Source of the DNA: Campylobacter sp. CCS1377
Lineage (GTDB): Bacteria > Campylobacterota > Campylobacteria > Campylobacterales > Campylobacteraceae
NCBI RefSeq assembly: GCF_040008265.1
Contig: NZ_CP155620.1
Coordinates: forward strand, 1,426,001-1,490,000
Reading direction: 5' to 3'
Length of the DNA stretch: 64,000 nt
The translations under genes and the position numbers were made by a program. Of the stretch, positions 17,830 to 32,045 are shown piece after piece. The first letter of the stretch is position 1, and each line of letters opens with the position of its first letter. The notes under the pieces are model-generated. The model had not been told where the DNA came from and did not search any database. It was given only the letters and a program-made list of their open reading frames with translations.

Positions 17830-18910
17830 TATAGAATTAGCCTTTATCGCTGATTTTCTAAAGCCCTATACAAAAAGAGCTTATTTGGTGGGTGGAAGTG
17901 TAAGAGACTTACTCTTAGGGCTTGATATTCATGATTATGATATAGAAATTTATGATATCGAGCCTTTAAAATTTGAAAAAATTATGCAAAAACTTTGCGC
18001 TCAAGGATTTGGCAAAAGCTTTTTTGTGTATAAATATAAAAATTATGATTTAGCACTCGCACGCACAGAATCTAAAACAACACTAGGACATAGGGGATTT
18101 GAAGTAAAACTTTGCCATGATGAAAAAATTGCTGCAAAAAGAAGAGATTTTACCATCAATGCTTGTATGATTAATTTATTTAATAATGAATTTTTAGACT
18201 TTTATGATGGAATTTATGATTTAAATCATAAAATCATACGCCATATTGATGATGAAAGCTTTCAAGAAGATAGTTTAAGAATTTTGCGCGCAATCGTTTT
18301 TGCTTCAAGATTTGATTTTCGCATCGCAGATGAAAGCCTCAAACTGATGCAAAAAATGGATATAAGTGATTTAAGTCTTGATAGAATCAATACAGAGCTT
18401 TATAAATTTTTCAAAACAAAACATTTAAATTTGGGGTATGAATATTTGCAAAAATTAAATTTAGATGAAAAAATTTTTGGTTTTCATTTTATAAATGATG
18501 AATTTCAAAATTTACTTAAAAAAGCACAAGAAAAAATCAACGATGAAGCTTTATTTTTATATCTTTATCTGAATTTTTTTCAAATAGATCAAAGGGAATT
18601 TTTTCTAAAAACAAAACTCAAAAAAAACCTGCTAAGAAGCTCAATGCAAGCTTATTTTCAAGATGAAATTGATGATTTTGAAATGATGGAAATTGCACTT
18701 GAAATGCCTTTGAAGAATTGGCTTGGTTTATGGAGCAATTTAAGAATAGAACAAGCAAAAAGACTTAAAATTTATGATCAAAAATTCAAAATCCAAATCA
18801 ATTCTGATTTATTGACAAAACAAAGTTTAAAAGGAAATGATTTGGCAATTAAAATTAAAGAGCTAAAAAAAGAACAAATTCAAAACTATTTAAATAAGGA
18901 AGAAAAATGA
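17798..18910 (+). CDS. cca: CCA-adding/poly(A) polymerase-family nucleotidyltransferase
   Basis: A class II tRNA nucleotidyltransferase-like protein that completes or repairs the tRNA 3' CCA end. The catalytic head is clear: YLVGGSVRDLLLG, then the DYDIEIYD metal-binding carboxylates, RRDFTINACMINLF and HIDDESFQEDSLRILRAIVF. The 370 residues fit the family. The assigned start is a TTG overlapping the upstream gene. No ATG lies closer to the conserved region, so the exact start is uncertain. Encoded CCA ends on both tRNAs in this window suggest a repair role. Confidence 0.85.
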   Translation: MQISKIDLKNNIELAFIADFLKPYTKRAYLVGGSVRDLLLGLDIHDYDIEIYDIEPLKFEKIMQKLCAQGFGKSFFVYKYKNYDLALARTESKTTLGHRGFEVKLCHDEKIAAKRRDFTINACMINLFNNEFLDFYDGIYDLNHKIIRHIDDESFQEDSLRILRAIVFASRFDFRIADESLKLMQKMDISDLSLDRINTELYKFFKTKHLNLGYEYLQKLNLDEKIFGFHFINDEFQNLLKKAQEKINDEALFLYLYLNFFQIDQREFFLKTKLKKNLLRSSMQAYFQDEIDDFEMMEIALEMPLKNWLGLWSNLRIEQAKRLKIYDQKFKIQINSDLLTKQSLKGNDLAIKIKELKKEQIQNYLNKEEK

Positions 18911-19734
18911 AAAATTATATATTAAAAATTTCCTGCAATGATGAAAAAGGCTTGATTTACCGAATTTCTGATGTTATTTTTAAATATCATATCAATATCA
19001 TCAAAAACGATGAATTTGTAGGCGAAGATCGTTTTTTCTTCCGTTCTGTTTTGGAAGGAGAATTTGACGAAAAAGCATTTATTGGTACTCTTGAAGCAAT
19101 GCTACCAAAAGGTGCTTTTGTGGAATTAAACACGAAAAGAAAAAAAGATATTGTGATTTTTGCAACAAAAGAAGCGCATTGTTTGGGAGACTTACTCATT
19201 AGAGATTATAGTGGCGAATTAAATGCCAATGTAAAAGCCGTCATTGCAAACTACGATACTTTAAAAAGTTTGGTTGATAAATTTAATATTGCCTATCATA
19301 GCATTGAAGCAAGTAATCTTGAACGCAAGGAACATGAAAATTTAATCTTGCAATGTTTGCAAAATTACGATTTTGATTATATTGTGCTAGCAAAATATAT
19401 GAGAATTTTATCGCCCGATTTTGTTAAACATTTTGAAGGAAGAATCATTAATATTCATCATTCTTTCTTGCCTGCATTTATAGGTGCAAATCCCTACAAG
19501 CAAGCCTATGAGAGAGGAGTTAAAATCATAGGCGCCACAGCTCATTTTGTAAATAATAATCTGGACGAAGGTCCTATCATTACCCAAGCGGTTATCCCTG
19601 TAAATCACGAAGACACTTGGCAAAGTATGCAACAAGCGGGTAGGAATGTAGAAAAAAATGTGCTTTCTAAAGCTTTAGATCTGGTGTTTGATGATAGAAT
19701 TTTCATTTATAAAAATAAAACCATTATTTTTTAA
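18907..19734 (+). CDS. purU: Formyltetrahydrofolate deformylase
   Basis: PurU hydrolyses 10-formyl-THF to THF and formate, balancing one-carbon pools and supplying formate. The 275-residue protein has an N-terminal ACT domain (residues 1-80, CNDEKGLIYRISDVIF) and a formyl-hydrolase domain. The domain shows the catalytic Asn-His-Asp set in INIHHSFLPAFIGANPY, GATAHFV and LDEGPIITQ. It overlaps cca by four bases (ATGA). A hairpin terminator follows at 19748-19783. Confidence 0.93.
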   Translation: MKNYILKISCNDEKGLIYRISDVIFKYHINIIKNDEFVGEDRFFFRSVLEGEFDEKAFIGTLEAMLPKGAFVELNTKRKKDIVIFATKEAHCLGDLLIRDYSGELNANVKAVIANYDTLKSLVDKFNIAYHSIEASNLERKEHENLILQCLQNYDFDYIVLAKYMRILSPDFVKHFEGRIINIHHSFLPAFIGANPYKQAYERGVKIIGATAHFVNNNLDEGPIITQAVIPVNHEDTWQSMQQAGRNVEKNVLSKALDLVFDDRIFIYKNKTIIF

Positions 19735-19747
19735 TAAATATTTACTT

Positions 19748-19783
19748 ATACCAAAAGATTTGCAAACTAAGGTCTTTTGGTAT
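19748..19783 (+). terminator. Hairpin terminator after purU
   Basis: An 11-bp perfect stem (ATACCAAAAGA/TCTTTTGGTAT) 14 bases after the purU stop, followed by an AT-rich but not pure T tail. Confidence 0.6.
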
Positions 19784-20005
19784 ATATCTTTGCTTTGATA
19801 AGTTCTCTTAAATTTATCAAATCCAAAAAACCATATCATGCAAATTTTATTTGTGTTTTTATTGTTTTGTTTAATTTTAAAATTTGATGATTAAATTATA
19901 TATTAATAATTTATTTTGAATAAATTTCATAGCTTATATGTAATTAATAGCTCTTTTGTTTCTAATCTATAGCTTTAAATTTTTATAATAAAAAATCATT
20001 TTATC

Positions 20006-20322
20006 TCATATGGCTAAAAAATAATATACAAACGCAACATAGCAAACCATAAATATTAAACTCAAACTTATCCTATGTATTTTATAAAAAATATTAATTA
20101 TAAATACTATAATAATAATTAACAAACAAAAAACAACAATAAATTCTGATATATCGTTAATAGTATGAATATCAACATTAAAAAACCACTGCATTGGAGC
20201 TAAAAGCCACCTAAATTCTTCACCTTTTATTAAAATAAAATATATAAATGGAGAGATTATCACAATACCAAAACATATAAAACAATCTAATATAAATTTA
20301 ACAAAATAAATTTATTATTCAT
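20006..20322 (-). pseudogene. Polytopic membrane protein, frameshifted
   Basis: A small three-span membrane protein. An ATG at 20320-20322, overlapping the stop of the upstream remnant as ATGA, gives MNNKFILLNLY and a stop. A one-base shift then continues LDCFICFGIVIISPFIYFI and on to the end at 20006. Without the upstream part, 85 residues from a GTG at 20263 would remain. I do not recognise the family. Its position directly after an effector-like remnant suggests an immunity-like partner, which is inference. Confidence 0.5.
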
Positions 20323-20610
20323 AGATATTCCCTTGCTATATATTGATTATTTTTTAATATCTTATTGGTTGCAACATTAATAGAATTTATTCCAGATCCA
20401 AAACCCCAAAAACCATCATTGAATTCATTGGTTGTCGTTGTGTCATACTATTTATGTTCTTCTTTTCTAAAAGTTACCAATTTACCAAGATTGTAATCCC
20501 AATATTTTACATCTCTTTCAAATTTCATCGTATCTAACTCATCAGGACTTTTGCCTTTGGTAAGTCTTAAAAAGGCGTGGGTGAAATCAAAATAAGTACT
20601 CAGTTGTTTA
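20319..20610 (-). pseudogene. Remnant of a soluble Campylobacter protein
   Basis: One reading frame, interrupted by a single TAG near 20450, reads STYFDFTHAFLRLTKGKSPD, then MKFERDVKYWDYNLGKLVTF, then after the stop YDTTTTNEFNDGFWGFGSG and INSINVATNKI, ending in TGA at 20319-20321. The protein-like composition shows real coding ancestry. The N-terminus is missing here. The short remnant at 21160-21231 ends in DVSTF, exactly where this one begins with STYF, so both probably come from one gene family. Confidence 0.55.
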
Positions 20611-20665
20611 TATTAAAAATAATTTATCAATATAAATCGTTACATAATGTTTCATTTATAAAATC

Positions 20666-21127
20666 CTAATGATAAGTTCCAATTGCATGAAGCAAGAGAT
20701 ATGAACAAATATAACCCATTATAAATAATAAAACGCTAAACATAAGCTTTCTTTTAAAAATAGCCAACAAAAACAATATGCCTACTCCACAACAATTAAT
20801 AATAAAAAAATCTATACTAGAATACATAACTATTAAAAACATAATTACACTAGACAAAACCAAAGGAATAGCATTGTAAATATATAATAGATTAAAAGGA
20901 ATGCAAAAGTATATGATGAGAATAAGGACATTTGGGTGAATCAAATTAAATATTGTCAAAAATAAATTATCACCATCTTCAATAATTGCTTTAAAATAGA
21001 AAATAAGAAAAATTGTAAAAGTAAGAATCAAACTACATACAAACCAAGCAATTTGCCCACTTGATATATTGTCTATTCCTTTACTTTCTAGCTTTGTTTT
21101 TAATTTAGAATAAATAGGAATTTGCAA
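20666..21127 (-). CDS. Hypothetical polytopic membrane protein
   Basis: A 153-residue protein with about five membrane segments (FVCSLILTFTIFLIFYF, VLILIIYFCIPFNLLYIY, AIPLVLSSVIMFLIVMY and others) after a basic N-terminus. The start is a TTG at 21125-21127 with an excellent AAAGGAG seven bases upstream. I do not recognise a family. It is the only intact gene in the decayed stretch 19735-22711 and sits between two halves of a broken soluble gene, so it may be an inserted or immunity-like gene. Confidence 0.55.
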   Translation of the reverse strand: MQIPIYSKLKTKLESKGIDNISSGQIAWFVCSLILTFTIFLIFYFKAIIEDGDNLFLTIFNLIHPNVLILIIYFCIPFNLLYIYNAIPLVLSSVIMFLIVMYSSIDFFIINCCGVGILFLLAIFKRKLMFSVLLFIMGYICSYLLLHAIGTYH

Positions 21128-21159
21128 ATTTACTCCTTTATGAAAGAATTAAATTCTCA

Positions 21160-21231
21160 TCAATTAAATGTGCTAACATCGGATATATCAGTATAGTCTT
21201 TGATTTGAGTGATAAGTTCTTTAGCATTCAT
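21160..21231 (-). pseudogene. N-terminal remnant of an effector-like gene
   Basis: The ATG at 21229-21231 overlaps the stop of the upstream lipoprotein frame (TAATG). It encodes MNAKELITQIKDYTDISDVS, then TFN and a TGA. It looks like a truncated N-terminus whose continuation is the remnant at 20319-20610. Confidence 0.45.
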
Positions 21232-21890
21232 TAATACCTTTCCCCTTTATACTCTTCATCACTTTTTACAAATTTGCCATTAATAAAACAATGAAAAGAT
21301 CCGTCGGCAGCAGAACTATAGCTTGTATTTGTAAAGCTAAATTCTCTTCCTTCATCTCTAAACAATCCATAATTTTTTACTTTATAATCTATCATGATAT
21401 AAAAACTATAGGATATTTTTACCTTTACATACATAATAAGTTGTCATACCTAAATAAGGTCTTAATTTTTTATAAGTTTCTTCACTCATATATACTTTAA
21501 ATTGATCTTCATAATATGCAAATTTAGGTTTATCTTTGAAGTTAAAATTAACTTCTAGCCTATTTTATAGCTATTTATGCACTCATCACGATAATATTTA
21601 CAACCATTGGAAAGGACTTGAGGGAATTTGTTTTTTAAGTAGGTAAAATCCACAAAATAAGTTTCATTTCCTACTTTGATTTCGCTACGCAAATATTTAC
21701 TATGAAATTCTTCTCTTTTCTTTTTTCAATATCTCTTCTCTTATTGCCTTATCAAAGAATAAATTCTACCATAATTACTTGCAAGGTTTTCTAACTCACT
21801 GGTTTCTTTTCCTTTAAAAAAAACAAGCACTTAAAAAGATGAAAGTAAATAAAGCAAAAGATAATGACTTTGGTGATTTTTATTAATCAT
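21231..21890 (-). pseudogene. Lipoprotein, multiply frameshifted
   Basis: Fragments in different frames together make one secreted protein. The signal region from ATG 21888-21890 carries a lipobox-like FLSACFF. A middle part reads YLRSEIKVGNETYFVDFTYL and FKDKPKFAYYEDQFKVYMSE. The last part (MIDYKVKNYGLFRDEGREFS and FHCFINGKFVKSDEEYKGER) ends at 21231. At least three frame changes and one stop separate them. I do not know the family, and no functional product is expected. Confidence 0.6.
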
Positions 21891-22711
21891 TTTTATTTTA
21901 ATAATGTAGCATTTTGCAATATAATTTATTAAAAACTCACTTCATATCTTCCAAACACTTTAAACATCATAAAAAATATTTAATCTTTCTAAAATTTTTT
22001 ACACCCAATAAACCTAAAAACAAACAACACTAAAAACCAAGAAATATTGTTTTGTAATTGATTGATAAAAAAATAAACGAGTATAAGTAATAAGTGATTT
22101 TAAAGACTACATTAAACCCAAAAATAAAGCAATGTTACAAATAAATCTAAAATGCTACAATCAACAAACCTAAAAACAATAATCATTCTAATAAATAAAA
22201 ATAATCTAAACAATAAATCTATAAAAATAAAAGATATAAAAGATATAAAATTAAATCAACAATTAAATAATTAAAAACCCAAACAAACAAATAAGAATTA
22301 TTCATTAAGGATAATAAAATAAAAACACCCATGCTAAAATTTAACCCCATTTGTTTAATTTTAAAATCCAAACAATTGCATCATACTAAAATAACTCTTT
22401 CTAATCCAAAGGTATGCCAACACCTATTGCATCTCATAACCAATAATAAAAAACCATTAATTAAACAATAATCAGCATAAATAATAAACTATAAAATAAA
22501 AGCAGCTAAAAACAAATTTAAAAAAATAAGCTCAAGAATAATAAAATAAAAATAAGTTTTGAAAAATATTATTAGAAGTTTAAAATATTACAAGTCATAA
22601 AGAAATATACTGGTTAAAAACTAAATAAAACTATAATAAGTATAAAGATATAACATAAATCAGATAAAAAAGAAGCTTTGAAGTATAAAATAAATTATAC
22701 AAGAATTAACA
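21891..22711. other. Very A-rich decayed stretch, no intact gene
   Basis: There is no intact gene here. The plus strand is extremely A-rich and G-poor. The minus strand gives hydrophobic, stop-riddled translations in more than one frame, including a cysteine-paired MRCNRCWHTFG start at 22437. This could be one or more decayed membrane-protein genes, but T-rich DNA gives hydrophobic translations by chance, so I annotate no gene. Confidence 0.4.
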
Positions 22712-22829
22712 AGTCCGCAATGAGCTACTTTCCCCCTGCCAGTAAGGCGTAGTATCATCACCCACGATGTGCTTAGCTTCTTGGTTCGGGATGGAGCAAG
22801 GCGTTTCCACATCTGTATAATCACGGACA
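22712..22829 (-). rRNA. rrf: 5S ribosomal RNA
   Basis: About 117 nt on the minus strand. The ends GTCCGTGATT and CATTGCGGAC pair to form the terminal helix, and the interior contains the conserved CCGAACCAAGAAGC segment. It is the last gene of the rRNA operon, about 260 bases after the 23S gene. Confidence 0.9.
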
Positions 22830-23057
22830 TTGTTATTTAAATATTCTTTGAAGGATTTAACTTAAGAATAAAGCTTTTATTTTTTTATTTATCTTGTTTA
22901 TTCTTTCTTCTTTTACTTTTTAAATCTTATCTTTCTTCTCGATAAGCCTTTAGTCTTAGAATACTTAAAAAACAATGTTAAGAGCAAGTTCTAATATAAA
23001 CCCTACTTGCAAGATTTCCATATCACTTTGAATGATTATTGTTATTCAAAGCTTTAC

Positions 23058-23083
23058 TAAAAACCTTAACAAGGAAGTGATGC
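23058..23083 (-). other. 3' arm of the 23S processing stem
   Basis: This 26-base segment is the inverted complement of 26026-26051 with one mismatch that becomes a G-U pair. The two arms would bracket the 23S rRNA in a long duplex, the usual RNase III substrate. Confidence 0.75.
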
Positions 23084-23091
23084 TTTATTAA

Positions 23092-26000
<2,909 letters not shown>

Positions 26001-26366
26001 TTTACCTTTTTATTGATTCTAAAACGCATCACTTCCTTGTTAAAGTTTTTATGATAAGACTTTGCTATCTTAAGACGGAAAGCATTCAAACACTTATAAA
26101 TACTAATATAATTAATATCTAAATAAGCTGTGAGTTTGAAACTTGTCTCTAGTTTTATTACTAAAGAAAAGATAGTTGAGTTTCATCCTTTAACAAGTCC
26201 TGTAAAATTGTTTTTATTAAAACTTGCTTGTGACTCTTAACAATAATAATTATAAAGAACTTTTAGGCTTAAAACCTAAAGGAAGTATATAAAATAAATC
26301 ATATACTTACTTTAGATTTTAAAGCTTTACTTCAAATCTTATTCATTCTTCTAAGATTGATTACTA
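26001..26366 (-). other. 23S-tRNA spacer
   Basis: The transcribed spacer between tRNA-Ile and 23S rRNA. It holds the 5' arm of the 23S processing stem at 26026-26051 and no gene. Confidence 0.7.
26026..26051 (-). other. 5' arm of the 23S processing stem
   Basis: Contains GCATCACTTCCTTGTTAAAG and pairs over 26 positions with 23058-23083, bringing both ends of 23S rRNA together. Confidence 0.75.
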
Positions 26367-26443
26367 TGGTGGGCCTAACAAGACTTGAACTTGTGACCTC
26401 ACCCTTATCAGGGGTGCACTCTAACCAGCTGAGCTATAGGCCC
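26367..26443 (-). tRNA. tRNA-Ile (GAT)
   Basis: A 77-nt cloverleaf on the minus strand. The acceptor GGGCCTA pairs with TAGGCCC, the D loop is AGCTCAGCTGG, the anticodon loop reads CTGATAA with anticodon GAT, the T arm is GTTCAAGTC, and CCA is encoded. It lies in the 16S-23S spacer, the standard position. Confidence 0.95.
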
Positions 26444-26448
26444 TTTTA

Positions 26449-26524
26449 TGGTGGAGAATAGCGGGATCGAACCGCTGACCTCCTGCGTGCAAAGCAGGCG
26501 CTCTCCCAGCTGAGCTAATTCCCC
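26449..26524 (-). tRNA. tRNA-Ala (TGC)
   Basis: A 76-nt cloverleaf on the minus strand beginning GGGGAATTAGCTCAGCTGG. The anticodon loop is TTTGCAC with anticodon TGC, the T arm is GGTTCGATCC, and CCA is encoded. It lies five bases upstream of tRNA-Ile, giving the order 16S-Ala-Ile-23S. Confidence 0.95.
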
Positions 26525-26623
26525 ATAAACAATTAGCTTTTTCATCAATCTTTGAAATCTAAACAAGGATGATTGAGTCTATATTGAAGTAATAGTTGTG
26601 AGACTTATTACTTTGTACTCTAG

Positions 26624-28137
<1,514 letters not shown>

Positions 28138-28479
28138 AAACATTCTTTAGCGTTAAGGCAAAGCCTTAACTAAGAAGCAAGCTAAAGGCTTACCCTGCCA
28201 AACCTAATAAATAGATATTAGATTATTATTAAAGAGATAAACCTTATCGCTCTTATAGATAGTTTAATCTTTTTCTTCAAAGAAAAAGTTTTATAATTGA
28301 TTAAGATTTAAAATAAATCTTTCTGGCTCAATCGATCACTTATTTAGATTTCAAAGATTGACTATAAGATTTGAAACAACAATATTAATTTTAAAGAACA
28401 ATACAAAAACTCAACATAAATAAAAGTAAAAAGGCTTTTAATTACTTTGTTTAGGTCCTTTTTTAGAAAAGGAAATGAA

Positions 28480-28485
28480 AGTATA
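28480..28485 (-). promoter_or_regulatory. Candidate -10 box of the rRNA operon
   Basis: TATACT on the minus strand, preceded by an AT-rich stretch (TTTAAGCAAAACTAGC) without a -35 box, the usual Campylobacter sigma-70 form. Transcription would begin near 28473, about 335 bases before 16S. Confidence 0.4.
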
Positions 28486-28808
28486 GCTAGTTTTGCTTAA
28501 ATTATTATTAAAATATATAAAAATAAAATAAGAATTTGGAAGGGTTTTAAATAAAGAAATGATTTGAATTTTTGAAAGATGGAAATTGAAATGAAGAAAA
28601 TTTAAAAAAATGCAAACAATGATTTGAAGAAGGTTGATTATTTAAAAAAAAGAAAATAATGATGAAAAACAGTAGATTGAAGCGAAAAATTCAAAAGCAA
28701 AAGCAAGAAAGATTATAAAAAGATATTTGAAAATAAAATCCAATTTTAGTGGAGTAAAAACAATATTTTCCCATAAAACCATTTAAGCATTAAACACAAA
28801 TGAATTAC

Positions 28809-28835
28809 AAACACTCCTTAAAATAAGGAGTGTTT
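28809..28835 (-). terminator. Intrinsic terminator of the autotransporter gene
   Basis: A perfect 12-bp stem (AAACACTCCTTA/TAAGGAGTGTTT) with a three-base loop, 14 bases after the autotransporter stop. Confidence 0.8.
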
Positions 28836-28849
28836 TATCATTTTTCTAT

Positions 28850-31787
28850 TTAAAACCACCATCTCATATTAAACATAGCAGAATGAGAGGTGAGTCTATT
28901 TGAATAAATGCCATTATAGCCTAAAGCTATATCGGTATTATTGCTAAGTCTAAGACCCAAATCAATCTTGTTAAAATAATAAAAATCATCTAAAACATAG
29001 CTATCGCTATATCTTATGTTTTCAATCATAAAATCAGAATTATAAGTATCATCTAAATTAATATTGACTCCTAAATTTGCAGCAATATACATTTTATCAT
29101 TAAAGTCATATCTGGCTTCAAGAGCAGGAGATAGTGTATAAAGATTGATATTGTTTTTAGAATACCTTTCATTACCTAGGGTGAAAGAATCAATATTTAA
29201 TCTATCATAAGCTAAACTCATTTTTGGAGTAAGGATAAAATTATTAATTTTTTTCTCATAACCTAAACTAAAAGCCACACCATAGCTTAAAGTGTCATAA
29301 TTGCTATTATCTTGCGAGCTGATTAAAGTTCTTTGCATTTTTGAATCTGTATAAGAAAGTCTTGCTTGTGTTTTAGCAAACAAATCTCCATCTTCTCCTT
29401 GCATTAAAGATAAATAATAATTCACTCCACCATAAAAGGCTTTATCTTTTATATTTAAGCGATTCATTGTATTATCCAAAGACAAATCTTCATAACCCAT
29501 ATAAAAACCTAGGATTTTATCTTCTGTTATTCTTTTATTTAAACCAAGGATTAAACCATAGCCATCACCCTTTAAAGAGCCATTGTTATTTGCTAAATCA
29601 TAATTATCATCTACATAATAAGTTTTTATGAAACTTTTATAATCTTGATTGAAATTCTTTATCTCTTCATCTATGACATTAGCTATCATATAATTTCTTC
29701 TGATATGACTTAAGGTGCTAGCTTGAGCTGCAACATAGCTTTTAGAATTTAAAGTATCGGCTGTGATTTTAAATTTAGCATTATAATCACTTTCTAAGTC
29801 TGCGCTTGCTGTATTATCTCCTTTGATATATTCTGCTTTATAGATATTATTATCAAGATAGATAAAATCCACACTGCCTATTCCTTTGCCATTATTCACT
29901 TCTCCGCCTACGGCTTCTAGTTTTCCAAAGTTATTTGTGGTGTTATCTTTTTGATTGGCTAAGACTAAAGAATTACTATCATATACAGTATTAAGTCTAA
30001 AAGAACTTTCTTGTTTAATCATGGAGTCCATATCTAAAAACACACTGCCTTCTTTAAAATTAATGCTACTCCAGCCTGCATCAGGGTGTCCGCCTGCAGC
30101 ATCAGGACCTAGGACTATGATGTGAGATTGTTTATCTGTATTATCTAAATCATTTAATTTATTATTATCTATGTTATAGTTATTGTTATTTGCATTATTA
30201 AAATCTTCAGCACTTTGAGTGATACTTAGTTTATATTTATTGACATTTAGGGTACCATAACTTGCTATACCTAAATGAGCTCCTTCTCCTGTATTTTTAT
30301 CTGCACTGAATTTTAATTCTCCTGTGTTGCTAAATTCTGTTGTAAAAGGTGTAGTGCTTGAAGATCCATCACCGTGTAAGTGTAAAGCCACAATACTGCC
30401 TTGCAATACTCCTTGATTATCAATGTTTGCTCCAGCTGCAACAGTGATTGCATAGCCATTGTCTGATTTAATGGTGCCTGTGTTGGTGAAGGTATCAATG
30501 TTTTTTATTTTTACTGCTTCGCCTTCATTTGTAGAGATAATGCCTGAGTTAGTGAAGGTGGTGATGTCGCTAGCATACACTGCTATACCTTTGTCGATGG
30601 AGATGATGCCGTTAATATCATTAGTAAATGTGGCAATGCTATCAATATTAATAACACCAAATTCATTATCTATATTTTTAGATGTCACTACATTAATAGA
30701 ACCATTATTGTAAAATTCTTTTGCACCACTAAAAGATATAGCCGTTGAAGAACCGTTATTAATTGATGTGATTTCTGAGTAATCTATATCAATTTGGCCT
30801 TCATTAACGAAAGATTCCATCTTTCCAGAATATGAAATAAAATTCATATTTTTAAGATTAATCTTTCCTTCTTTGCTATTAAAAAAATTATCAATTGGCT
30901 CACCGGATACATTTATAAAAGTAGAAAAAAATCCAAGTTCATTGCTTGTGCCCGTAGCATTGATTGTGCCATTATTGATAATAAAATCAATATTGCCAAA
31001 ATTTGTAAAAGGTGCATCCGTCTGAAGTGTGCCATTGTTAATTATTTTACCAATATGACCATATTGGTTTTGAATCATTGAAACACTACTGAAACTGTTA
31101 GAATAAATAATTTCGCCATTGTTTATTATCTCCTTAATTTCACCATCATTATCTAAAGCATATGAATGACCATTGCTTATATGCTCTATTTTTCCATTAT
31201 TGACAAATGAATTTATTACACCATCATCATGATTTTTTAAAAAAGTATGAGAGCTTAATTTTATAGTTCCATCATTTTGAATCAAATCAATAACTGCTTT
31301 ATTAACACTATCATCACCACCTTCTTTTGTGCCATTTACTATAGTATAAGGATTTGCGTTACCATCACCCGCAATATGTTCATAGGTAACACCTTTGCTT
31401 ACTATAATCTTTGATAAATTCCCTTTATTCCAAAGCAAAGAATTATAATCTTGTAAATAATAATGATAAGCATCAATTTTAGCTACAATGTCAGTATTAA
31501 TAGCAATACTTCCACCATTTCCTTCGTATGTAAGATTAATATTCTCTATTTTTCCATCTGTAATATTACTTGTATCTAAAATACAATCATTTATCGTGCA
31601 AGGATTTGTTGTGGTTATGTTATTATCTTGCGGATTATGAGTGCTCCATCCCCCCCCCCTGTGACATCATTACTTGAGCAGATGAATTTACTCTTGTTAC
31701 ATCAATTTCAAAAGCATAAATAGGACTTAAAATACTTGCCGTGATAGCAGATATCAAACAAGTCTTTTTTATCGATTTCTTTTTCAT
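28850..31787 (-). CDS. Phase-variable autotransporter, OFF (G10) in this sequence
   Basis: The start at 31785-31787 encodes a signal peptide (MKKKSIKKTCLISAITASIL, then SPIYAF). After about 45 codons the frame crosses a run of ten G (minus strand, 31650-31659) and ends at TAA a few codons later. With nine G the frame runs on to 28850, giving about 978 residues. The passenger is a repetitive beta-helix (FTNTGTIKSDNGYAI, FTNSGIISTNEGEAV). The last 280 residues are an autotransporter beta-barrel ending NMRWWF. I infer slipped-strand phase variation of a surface adhesin of the CapA type. Confidence 0.88.
31650..31659 (-). repeat. Poly-G10 contingency tract in autotransporter
   Basis: Ten consecutive C on the plus strand (G on the coding strand), directly after codons ATG TCA CAG. 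Ten gives a premature stop; nine restores the long frame. Confidence 0.92.
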
Positions 31788-31858
31788 TAACAAACCTTTA
31801 ATTTTAAATATTTTAATTACAAAAAATTAATTTGAAGTTTATTAATTTTAAACTTAAA

Positions 31859-31882
31859 AAGCACTTTGAAATGAAGCACTTT
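31859..31882. repeat. Tandem AAGCACTTT pair upstream of autotransporter
   Basis: AAGCACTTT occurs at 31859-31867 and again at 31874-31882, spaced 15 bases apart, between the autotransporter start and the second G tract. It could be a regulator site. Confidence 0.4.
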
Positions 31883-31896
31883 CATCCAAAAATACA

Positions 31897-31905
31897 GGGG
31901 GGGGG
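31897..31905 (+). repeat. Intergenic poly-G9 tract
   Basis: Nine G on the plus strand in the 257-base divergent region between the autotransporter and the rhodanese gene, about 110 bases upstream of the autotransporter start. Homopolymers this long are strongly avoided outside contingency loci in such AT-rich DNA. Confidence 0.85.
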
Positions 31906-32045
31906 AATGGTAACTTTCGGTAACATTTTATTTTGATTTTACATTATTTTTTGCGCATTTATAGTTGAAATAAAATTTTAAAGAGTGATTAAAAGTTTTG
32001 TTTGATAAATTTTGCTTGGAATTTTCAATTTAAGGAGTTTTAATA

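Larger units (their letters stand above)
28138..28849. other. rRNA leader and intergenic region
   Basis: There is no gene here. On the minus strand it holds the rRNA operon leader with a perfect 8-bp hairpin at 28152-28170 (GTTAAGGC, AAA loop) and a candidate -10 box at 28480-28485. The left part (28500-28800) is purine-rich and featureless up to the autotransporter terminator. Confidence 0.55.

Noticed and set aside
30313-30713. Open frames on both strands within the autotransporter
   Set aside because: Shadows of the repetitive passenger sequence.
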